From JBGPJM01 sp041485385 (GTDB lineage: Bacteria; Planctomycetota; Phycisphaerae; Phycisphaerales; UBA1924): a stretch of DNA of 24,953 nt. The number at the start of each line of letters is the position of its first letter. Positions within the stretch are counted from its first letter, which is position 1. The position numbers and the translations under genes are program-made. Shown here one piece after another: positions 8,209-14,477 of this stretch. The notes beneath the pieces were generated by a model. It was not told the origin of the DNA. It saw only the letters and a list, made by a program, of their open reading frames with translations, and made no database searches. The stretch is from positions 1 to 24,953 of the forward strand of contig JBGPJM010000051.1 of the NCBI GenBank assembly GCA_041485385.1. Reading direction: 5' to 3'.

Positions 8209-8889
8209 ATGAGAATCCTTGTGGTCGAGGACAACCCGAAGATGGCCGTCGCCATCCAGACGGGGCTTGGCGCGCAAGGGTACGCCGTCGACATCGTGGA
8301 CCGCGGGTTCGAGGCGGAGGAGGTGGCCGCGGGGACGGCGTACGACGCGATCGTGCTGGACCTGATGCTCCCCGACCGGGACGGCGTGGAGGTGTGCAGG
8401 GCGCTGCGCCGGCGCAAGATCAAGACGCCGATCCTGATGCTGACGGCGCTCTCGGGCACGCAGGACAAGGTGAACGGGCTGGACGCGGGCGCCGACGATT
8501 ACCTGGCCAAGCCGTTCGAGTACGACGAGCTGCTGGCGCGCGTGCGGGCGCTCCTTCGCCGCGGCACGGCGACGGAATCCAGCGTGCTGCGATTCGAGGA
8601 CCTGGAGCTGGACCTCCTGAAGCGGTCCGCGAAGCGCGGCGGCGCGCCCATCAGCCTGACGACCAAGGAGTTCGCGTTGCTGGAGTACTTCATCCGCAAC
8701 TCGCACCGCGTGCTCACGCGGACGCAGATCGGCGAGCACGTGTGGGACATGAACTTCGAGCCGGGGAGCAACGTCATCGACGTCTACGTCTCGACGCTGC
8801 GGCGCAAGATCGACCGGGGATTCGAGAAGCCGCTGATCCACACGAAGATCGGCAGCGGGTACGTGCTGAGCGCGGAGCCGCCGGCGTGA
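8209..8889 (+). CDS. OmpR/PhoB-family response regulator
   Basis: The protein has 226 residues from ATG 8209, which has GGAG at 8197-8200. The frame stays open upstream to an ATG at 8071, but that extension is Ala/Pro/Thr-rich and unlike a receiver, and MRILVVEDN is the normal start. The receiver domain (1-118) has the acid pair E7/D8, phospho-acceptor D51 (VLDLMLPDRDG), T79 and K101 (KPF). The winged-helix DNA-binding domain covers about 128-222 (LTTKEFALLEYF, VIDVYVSTLRRKID, GSGYVL). The stop overlaps the GTG start of the kinase gene, marking one operon and a cognate pair. Regulators of this type bind direct repeats at 11-nt spacing as dimers, and such repeats lie just after the kinase gene (10405-10430). 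The signal sensed cannot be read from the sequence. Confidence 0.95.
   Translation: MRILVVEDNPKMAVAIQTGLGAQGYAVDIVDRGFEAEEVAAGTAYDAIVLDLMLPDRDGVEVCRALRRRKIKTPILMLTALSGTQDKVNGLDAGADDYLAKPFEYDELLARVRALLRRGTATESSVLRFEDLELDLLKRSAKRGGAPISLTTKEFALLEYFIRNSHRVLTRTQIGEHVWDMNFEPGSNVIDVYVSTLRRKIDRGFEKPLIHTKIGSGYVLSAEPPA
8875..8878 (+). promoter_or_regulatory. Ribosome binding site that sets the GTG start of the kinase
   Basis: GGAG lies inside the last codons of the regulator gene, 7 nt before GTG 8886. This favours the overlapping GTG start over the later ATG at 8940, which would begin only just before the first membrane segment. Confidence 0.6.
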
Positions 8890-10373
8890 AGTCCCCGCCT
8901 GCCGGCGCCCGTGCCCGGCGGCGGTTCAGCACCGTTCGCATGCGCGTCGGGGTCGAGCTGATCGTGCTCACCGTGGCGTTCAGCATGCTGCTGGGGGCGG
9001 GGATCATGCTCATCTGGGCCCGCGCCGTGCGAGGGCGGTTGGACGATCGCGCCGTCGAGATCGCCCGCAGGGTTTCTTCGCGCCTAGACCGGGAACTGCG
9101 CCGTGGCGGCACGCTCCCGGCGGGATTTCCCGGCGACGCCCTCGCCCCCCCAACCCTCGCCGACGGGCCCGCGGTGGTCGTCGTCCGCGGGACGGACGGC
9201 TCGGTGCTTGGGTCCGTGCCCGCCGCGGCCCCGGCCCCGCCGTTCGAGGGGCCCAGCGGGGGCGGGCCCGTGGTGCAAACGATCGCCGCGGGCGGGCTGA
9301 GCACGGTCCTGGGCGACGCGCCGGTGCGGCTGCTGACCGTCCCTCTACCGGGGGGATGCTCCGTGCAGGTGGGCCTCTCGGAATCCGGCCTGAGGGAGAG
9401 CCAGGCCCGCCTGCGCCTGATCTTCCTGGGGGTTGTCCCGGCGCTGACGGGCGCGGCGACCCTCGCGGCGTGGGGGCTCGCGGGGCGGAGGCTCGGTCGC
9501 CTCACACGGATCGCCAGACAGACGGCCGGGATCAGCCCGTCCAGGCTGCACGAGCGGCTGGAGACAACCGGGGCAAACGACGATCTTGGACAACTCGCGG
9601 AGGAGATCAACCGGATGCTGGCGCGCCTGGAGGCGGGCTTCGGGGTCCAGGACCGGTTCCTCAGCGAGGTCTCGCACGAGCTCAAGACGCCGTTGTCGGT
9701 GCTGCTGCTGGAGGCGCAGATCGTGTCCCGCTCCGAGCCCGGCGAGCTGGTCTACGCGAAGTTCGTCGCCAGTGTCGAGGAGGAGATGCGCCGGCTCGCC
9801 AAGCTCGTCGAGAGCCTCCTGACGCTGGCGCGCGCCAAGCACGGCGACACGCTGGTGCGCCGTGTCACGGTGGACATGAACGAGGCCGCGATGGAGGCGG
9901 GCGAGCACTCCTGGAACTTCGCCCGCATGCGCGACATGCGCCTGCAGGTGTCGCTCTGTTCCGACGAGACCGGCGCCAACCAGCCGATCGTCGCGGGCGA
10001 CCCCGATCTGCTTCGGACCATGATCGAGAACCTGCTGCGCAACGCGATCGCGGTCTCGCCGCGCGAATCCATGATCGACCTTGCCGTCGCCTGCGAGGAC
10101 CACCACGTAACCGTGCGCGTGCGCGACCGCGGGCCCGGGGTGCCCGACGAGGTCGCCCCGCGGATCTTCGATCGCTTCGTCACCGTCGACCATACCCGGC
10201 AGGGGATCAAGGGCAGCGGCCTGGGCCTCGCGATCACGCGGGGCATCGCGGAACTGCACGGCGGCGAGGTGCGGTTCCGCAATGTCCCCCGCGATGGGGG
10301 CGGCGGCGCCGAGTTCTGGGCTCGGATCCCCACGCTGCAGCCCTCGTCCGGACACCCGGAGAGGCCGCGCTAA
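8886..10373 (+). CDS. Membrane sensor histidine kinase, partner of the upstream regulator
   Basis: The protein has 495 residues from GTG 8886, which overlaps the regulator stop. Transmembrane segment 1 is about residues 22-45 (VELIVLTVAFSMLLGAGIML). An external sensor part of about 130 residues, rich in Pro/Ala/Gly, follows. Segment 2 is about 178-202 (LIFLGVVPALTGAATLAAW). A HAMP linker (RLGRLTRIARQTAGI, DDLGQLAEEINRM) leads to the HisKA H-box FLSEVSHELKTPL with phospho-acceptor His264. The ATPase domain has the N-box MIENLLRNAIAVSP (Asn386), G1 box DRGPGVPDEV, F-box IFDRFVTVD and G2 box GSGLGLAI. All the motifs needed for activity are present. The order of genes, regulator first and kinase second with a 4-base overlap, supports one transcript. 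The sensor part matches no named domain that I recognise. Confidence 0.94.
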   Translation: MKSPPAGARARRRFSTVRMRVGVELIVLTVAFSMLLGAGIMLIWARAVRGRLDDRAVEIARRVSSRLDRELRRGGTLPAGFPGDALAPPTLADGPAVVVVRGTDGSVLGSVPAAAPAPPFEGPSGGGPVVQTIAAGGLSTVLGDAPVRLLTVPLPGGCSVQVGLSESGLRESQARLRLIFLGVVPALTGAATLAAWGLAGRRLGRLTRIARQTAGISPSRLHERLETTGANDDLGQLAEEINRMLARLEAGFGVQDRFLSEVSHELKTPLSVLLLEAQIVSRSEPGELVYAKFVASVEEEMRRLAKLVESLLTLARAKHGDTLVRRVTVDMNEAAMEAGEHSWNFARMRDMRLQVSLCSDETGANQPIVAGDPDLLRTMIENLLRNAIAVSPRESMIDLAVACEDHHVTVRVRDRGPGVPDEVAPRIFDRFVTVDHTRQGIKGSGLGLAITRGIAELHGGEVRFRNVPRDGGGGAEFWARIPTLQPSSGHPERPR

Positions 10374-10404
10374 CACTGCCGGCCTCGGCGGGCGTGAACC
10401 AGCC

Positions 10405-10430
10405 CTCACCGGACGCTCACCGACCGCTCA
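10405..10430 (+). promoter_or_regulatory. Three direct half-sites at 11-nt period, likely OmpR/PhoB-type binding site
   Basis: CTCACCGGACG (10405-10415), CTCACCGACCG (10416-10426) and CTCA (10427-10430) repeat exactly every 11 nt, about one helical turn. That is the spacing used by OmpR/PhoB-family regulators. The site lies 32 nt after the kinase stop and 132 nt before the ATG of the next gene. The link to the neighbouring regulator is inference from position and spacing. Confidence 0.45.
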
Positions 10431-10562
10431 GATCAATCGGGAAGACTCCAGGCATGGAAGACCGGCGGCGGCCGTGATCGCGGCGCCGGGGTCCCCGTCC
10501 GCGGGCCGCGAGCCCGTGCGCCTCGGCACGTCATCATCTCATCGTCACGGCAGGAGGGCGTC

Positions 10563-11366
10563 ATGCTGACCATGTTCCACCCAATCGTCGTTGCGTCGCT
10601 CGCCTGGGCCGCGCCGGTCGTGGGACAGATCCCCCTGCGCGCCGTGTCGCACTGCGCCCGCGCGGACGAGGTGGCCCAGGTGGTGCGGTTCCAGATCGTC
10701 TACAACCGTGAGCCCGATTTCCTATCCGTGGATCCGGAGGGACGGCAGGCCGACTCGTTCCAGTTCTTTCTCGACACGATGCCCGGGAATCAGGGGATGT
10801 GCGGGACCTCGCCGTATGCCTGGGAGACGGTCATCCGGGGCGAGGAGATCAACTTCGACGGCGAGGTTCCGGTCCGGGACCATGTGCGCGGCCCATCGGG
10901 CGATCCACGGAGCGGCGGCTGGGGACCGGCCACCGGGGCCGTGCCGTACACACTGGATGGAAACCGGCAGCAGTTCGAGGTGCCGTTCTGGATGCTGAAC
11001 ACGTCGTCGGGGAAGTTTCGCTACAGCCTTGAGTTGTGCCGGTACGGGATGCTCACGGACCGGTCGGTCGGGGCCGCCGTCGCCGTGGACAGGCACCACG
11101 ATGCCACGGGCGCCCGCGCGGTCGCGCTCGGCGCACGGATCAGGAACTCCTTGGCGGCCTTGACGGCCCTGGCGGTCACGGCCTGCCTCGTCGGCTGGCT
11201 GGCGTTGCGCTGGCGTCGGGCTTGGCTCGGTCTGGAGCCGTTCCCCGGCAGCCCGGCGGCACGGGCCGCCGCCGAGCGATTGATTCTCGCTCGTCCACGC
11301 ACCGGCCCAGCGGCGCCCCGGGGAGCCGCACGCGTGTGCGCGGATGCGGTCATGAATCACTCGTGA
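10563..11366 (+). CDS. Exported protein with beta-rich ectodomain and C-terminal membrane segment, function unknown
   Basis: The protein has 267 residues from ATG 10563, with AGGAGG just upstream. A short signal peptide (MLTMFHPIVVASLAWAAPVVG, about 21 residues) is followed by about 160 residues outside the membrane. These hold four Cys (31, 80, 159 and a distant one near the end) and beta-type strands (VVRFQIVYN, FQFFLDTMP, FRYSLELCRYG). One transmembrane helix lies at about 196-216 (SLAALTALAVTACLVGWLAL), followed by RWRRAW and about 45 residues predicted to be inside. I do not recognise the family. The gene stands right behind a two-component pair, with a candidate regulator site between them, so it may be that pair's output or its accessory sensor. 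The long tail after the helix makes a simple sorting signal of the PEP-CTERM kind unlikely. Confidence 0.72.
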   Translation: MLTMFHPIVVASLAWAAPVVGQIPLRAVSHCARADEVAQVVRFQIVYNREPDFLSVDPEGRQADSFQFFLDTMPGNQGMCGTSPYAWETVIRGEEINFDGEVPVRDHVRGPSGDPRSGGWGPATGAVPYTLDGNRQQFEVPFWMLNTSSGKFRYSLELCRYGMLTDRSVGAAVAVDRHHDATGARAVALGARIRNSLAALTALAVTACLVGWLALRWRRAWLGLEPFPGSPAARAAAERLILARPRTGPAAPRGAARVCADAVMNHS

Positions 11367-11517
11367 CCGAGCGGCACCGCTCCGACTGCTTCGAGGCCGC
11401 GCTCCGCTGGGCGTGAACTCGCGACCGGTCACGACCCGGAAACGGCGACCGGCACGGACCGCGCCGCGGGCAAGGCGATCCGGGCAAGCGTCCGCGCCAG
11501 CGCGAGGGCCAAACAGC

Positions 11518-11982
11518 TCAACGATCCGTCGCTCCCGCTTCGGGGGTGGGGAGCAGGACCAGGTCGAACCAGTAGCTCTTGAGATGCCGGAAGATCTCGA
11601 CGAATCCCTCGATGGTCGGTGGCTTGAGCAGGTAGCTGTTGGCGCCGGCCCTGTAGCAATACTCGATATCGGCGGGCGAGCGCGAGCCGGTCAGCACGAT
11701 AACGGGGATCGACTTGAGCTGCGGATTGGACTTGATCTCGCTGAGCACGTGACGGCCGTCGGCGTTCGGAAGGTTCAGGTCGAGGAGGACGAGGCTCGGG
11801 CGCGAGGTGGACCCCGGCTTGAAATACCGCCCGCGCCCTCGCAGGAAATCCAGGGCCGATTCCCCGTGGCTGAACCGGAACAGCGGGTTATGAATGCCGA
11901 CCTTCGCCAAGGCCCGGGTCAGCGCTTCAAAATCCTCCTCGCCGTCTTCAATGAGCAGGATGGACTGCAGGTTGTCGTTCAT
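11518..11982 (-). CDS. Single-domain response regulator, Rcp1-like
   Basis: The protein has 154 residues from ATG 11982, with AGGAG 3 nt ahead, a short spacer. A GTG 12 bases earlier (11994) is possible but has no ribosome site. The protein is one receiver domain with no output domain: acid pair E12/D13 (LLIEDGEEDFEAL), phospho-acceptor D68 in VLLDLNLPNADGRHVL, T98 (VLTGS) and K120 (KPP). The DLNLP form, the extra loop RGRGRYFKPGS and the 150-residue length are typical of Rcp1-type receivers, which serve soluble PAS or phytochrome kinases. The divergent neighbour at 12237 is exactly such a kinase, so the two are probably partners. It would pass phosphate to, or interact with, a protein encoded elsewhere. 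Confidence 0.92.
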   Translation of the reverse strand: MNDNLQSILLIEDGEEDFEALTRALAKVGIHNPLFRFSHGESALDFLRGRGRYFKPGSTSRPSLVLLDLNLPNADGRHVLSEIKSNPQLKSIPVIVLTGSRSPADIEYCYRAGANSYLLKPPTIEGFVEIFRHLKSYWFDLVLLPTPEAGATDR

Positions 11983-12236
11983 GGACTCCTTCACAGATCC
12001 CAGCGGAAGCCGACAGAAGCGCCGGCCCCTTTCCTAGCTTAAGCACTCCAAGTGCATCGTGGCGAGTCTGACGTCGAGACAATGGCTTGCGGGGATGTTC
12101 GGCGTTCGTTTGATTGACCCGCGACAACTTGCCGGCCGGTTCCGCCGCTCGTGATCGCGCGTCGGCGCTCGTCCTCGTCCGGCTCTGAAGCGGTGGATCG
12201 TCTTGTCTGATCACGGCAGCGGGCTGATGATTCGTC

Positions 12237-13334
12237 ATGGACCGCGGTGCAGGCATACGGGCGTCCGGAGTTGAGCAGGGCGCCGGGACCAGCGCCGCGG
12301 GCTCGGACGCGGTGTTTCATTCGATCTGCGAGGCCGTACCGGACATCGTCTTCCGCAGCGCGGGCGATGGGAAGTGGGAGCACGTGAACGGCCGGTTCTA
12401 CGACGTGACGGGGGCGGCCCCAGGGTCCGCCCTGGGCGACGGCTGGGCCCGGGCGCTCCACCCCGAGGACGAGGTCGCGGCGCGGCAGAGGTGGCTCCGG
12501 GCCGCGGCGACTGGGGGTGATCTCCAGATCGAGTGCCGGCTCCGGACGCCAGCGGGCTCGTATCGCTGGCACATGCTGCGGTCGCGGGCGGTGCGCGGCG
12601 CGGACGGGAGTATCACGCACCGGGTCGGCGCGATGACGGACATCCACGACCTGCGGACCACGATCACAGAGCTGGAGGCGTTCGGCCACGCAGTGTCCCA
12701 CGACCTGCGCGAGCCGCTCCGCAGCATCAAGCTGATTACGCAGTTCCTCATGGAGGATTCGCCGGGGATGGACGAGACCGCGGCGGGGAGGCTGGTCAGG
12801 CTCGGCGACCTGGCAATGCGTGCCGACCGCATGGTGTCCGCATTGCGGGAGCACGCCCGCCTCGGGGGCTCCGAGGTCCGCCGCACGAGCAACGACCTCG
12901 CCGAGATCGTCGCGCAGACGGTCGAGACCCTCCGCGCCGGGCTCGCGGATTCGGGCGGCGCGGTCGAGGTCGTCACCCCGCTCCCGGTGGTGTCCTGCGA
13001 TCGGGCGCTGATGCAGCGGGTCCTCGGCACCCTGATCGAGAACGGCCTGAAGTTCAACCGCTCGGAACGGAAGCGGATCCTGATCGGCGCGGAGGAGCCC
13101 GAATCACCCACCCCCACGATCTTCGTGCGCGACAACGGCATCGGCATCGATCCCGGCAAGTCGGACGCGATCTTCGGTATGTTCACCCGCCTGCACGCCG
13201 CTGGTGAGTTCGGCGGCGGCATCGGCGCGGGGCTCGCGATCGCCCGGCGCATCCTCGAACGCCACGGCGGGAGGATCTGGGTGGAGCCCGAGCCCGGCGG
13301 GGGGTCCACATTCCGGTTCACCGTCCCGCGATGA
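12237..13334 (+). CDS. Soluble PAS-domain sensor histidine kinase
   Basis: The protein has 365 residues from ATG 12237, with no strong ribosome site visible. It has no membrane segment or signal, so it acts in the cytoplasm. A PAS fold of the PAS_3 type spans about 25-137 (VPDIVFRSAGDGKWEHVNGR, HPEDEVAARQRW, YRWHMLRSRAVRGADG). The dimerisation/phospho-acceptor region has FGHAVSHDLREPLRSI with His155, the form common in phytochrome-like kinases. The ATPase domain has the N-box TLIENGLKFN, G1 box DNGIGID, F-box IFGMFTRLH and a G2 box GGGIGAGLAI with one extra Ala. No residue for a bound chromophore or haem can be picked out, so the signal is unknown. It is divergent from the Rcp1-like receiver, with a 254-base gap that must hold both promoters. 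Confidence 0.92.
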   Translation: MDRGAGIRASGVEQGAGTSAAGSDAVFHSICEAVPDIVFRSAGDGKWEHVNGRFYDVTGAAPGSALGDGWARALHPEDEVAARQRWLRAAATGGDLQIECRLRTPAGSYRWHMLRSRAVRGADGSITHRVGAMTDIHDLRTTITELEAFGHAVSHDLREPLRSIKLITQFLMEDSPGMDETAAGRLVRLGDLAMRADRMVSALREHARLGGSEVRRTSNDLAEIVAQTVETLRAGLADSGGAVEVVTPLPVVSCDRALMQRVLGTLIENGLKFNRSERKRILIGAEEPESPTPTIFVRDNGIGIDPGKSDAIFGMFTRLHAAGEFGGGIGAGLAIARRILERHGGRIWVEPEPGGGSTFRFTVPR

Positions 13335-13503
13335 GCCCGTCGACGAGGCGGCGGGATCCTGGGCCGCGATAACGGCGCGGCGGACGCGGCGGGATGATCC
13401 CCCGGATGGGGCGTGTTGGGAAGAAGAAGGCATCGAGGCAAGAGGCATCAAGGCATCGAGTCGGCGGAGGGGGAAGCGTCGGTTAGTTAGGATGGATGCG
13501 ATC

Positions 13504-13508
13504 GGAGG
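13504..13508 (+). promoter_or_regulatory. Ribosome binding site that sets the aldolase start
   Basis: GGAGG lies 7 nt before ATG 13516. The earlier in-frame ATG at 13492 has no such site, and the residues between the two (MDAIGGFS) add nothing to the fold, so 13516 is preferred. Confidence 0.65.
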
Positions 13509-13515
13509 GTTCTCG

Positions 13516-14340
13516 ATGCCGGTGAGTGCGCGGCTGAACAGGTTGCTGGGCGCGGACGGTCGGTGCTTCGACGTGGCGATCGACCATGGGTTCTTCAACG
13601 AGCCGAGCTTCCTGGCGGGCATCGAGGACATGCGGGTAGCGGTTGCGCGCATCGTCGAGGCGGGGCCGGACGCGGTGCAGCTCTCGCCGGGGATGGCACG
13701 CCACCTTCAGGAGCGGCGCGGCAGGAAGCCGGCGCTGGTGCTGCGGACGGACGTGGCGAACGTGTACGGGCGCCCGCTGCCGCGACGGATGTTCAGCCAG
13801 CTCATCGACGACCCGGTGAGGACGGCGGTGCGGCTGGACGCGGCGTGCGTGTGCGTGAATCTGCTGATGCTCCCGGGTCTGCCCGAGGTGCACGAGCAGT
13901 GCGTGCAGAACGTGACGACGCTGCGGACCGCGTGCAGCGCGGCGGGGATGCCGCTGATGGTCGAGCCGCTGGTGATGAAGACCGCGGGAGAGGGGTACGG
14001 TGTGGACGGGGACCCGGAGCGGATCATCCCGCTGGTGCGCCAGGCGGTGGAGCTGGGCGCCGACGTGATCAAGGCGGACCCGACGGAGGACCTGTCGGTG
14101 TACGGGAAGGTCGTCGAGACGGCCGCGGGGGTGCCGGTGCTGGTGCGCGGCGGCGGCCGCGCGAGCGACGAGGAGATCTTCAAGCGCACGGGGGCGGTGC
14201 TGGCGCAGGGTGCGAGCGGGATCGTGTACGGGCGCAACGTGATCCAGCACGCCGAGCCGGTGAGGATGGTGCGGGCGCTGATGGCGATGGTGCACGAGGG
14301 TGCGGGGGCGGAGGAGGCGATGCGGATTTTGAGGGGGTGA
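13516..14340 (+). CDS. DhnA/FbaB-type class I aldolase (fructose-bisphosphate aldolase family)
   Basis: The protein has 274 residues from ATG 13516. It has a TIM-barrel of the DeoC/LacD/FbaB superfamily: AIDHGFF near the start with the conserved Asp, DAVQLSPGMARHL, a long middle part ending MPLMVEPLVMK, then DVIKADPTEDLSVYGKVV. Lys186 there is the expected Schiff-base residue. The phosphate-binding strands follow at VPVLVRGGGRASDEEIF and GIVYGRNVIQH. The length is normal for the family. Members split or make fructose-1,6-bisphosphate, or act on related compounds such as the LsrF substrate, and the exact substrate cannot be fixed from motifs. It is a cytoplasmic enzyme. The gene converges on the RHS gene, with 137 bases between their stops. 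Confidence 0.88.
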   Translation: MPVSARLNRLLGADGRCFDVAIDHGFFNEPSFLAGIEDMRVAVARIVEAGPDAVQLSPGMARHLQERRGRKPALVLRTDVANVYGRPLPRRMFSQLIDDPVRTAVRLDAACVCVNLLMLPGLPEVHEQCVQNVTTLRTACSAAGMPLMVEPLVMKTAGEGYGVDGDPERIIPLVRQAVELGADVIKADPTEDLSVYGKVVETAAGVPVLVRGGGRASDEEIFKRTGAVLAQGASGIVYGRNVIQHAEPVRMVRALMAMVHEGAGAEEAMRILRG

Positions 14341-14421
14341 GGAGTGTCAGCAGAACGAGTAACGAGCGTTCATCATCTGAGCCGAACTGCTCAATGATGG
14401 AACGGCAGCGCAGGAGGATTT

Positions 14422-14471
14422 CCAGCACCTGCTGGCTAGCCAGGCCAGTGTCCGCTGTGCCTCTGCACAGC
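14422..14471 (-). terminator. Cluster of inverted repeats after the RHS gene, possible weak terminator
   Basis: Three symmetric elements follow one another: CCAGCA-CC-TGCTGG (14422-14435), the 12-bp palindrome CTGGCTAGCCAG (14432-14443), and a 7-bp stem GCTGTGC / GCACAGC with a 4-nt loop (14454-14471). The last stem starts 6 nt after the RHS stop. No T-run follows on either strand, so standard intrinsic termination is doubtful. They may protect or end transcripts coming from both sides. Confidence 0.35.
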
Positions 14472-14477
14472 CGGGGC

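Noticed and set aside
11363..11416. 17-codon frame whose GTG overlaps the stop of the exported protein gene
   Set aside because: The overlap and codon use are suggestive, but 17 codons is too short to separate from chance and nothing follows in phase.
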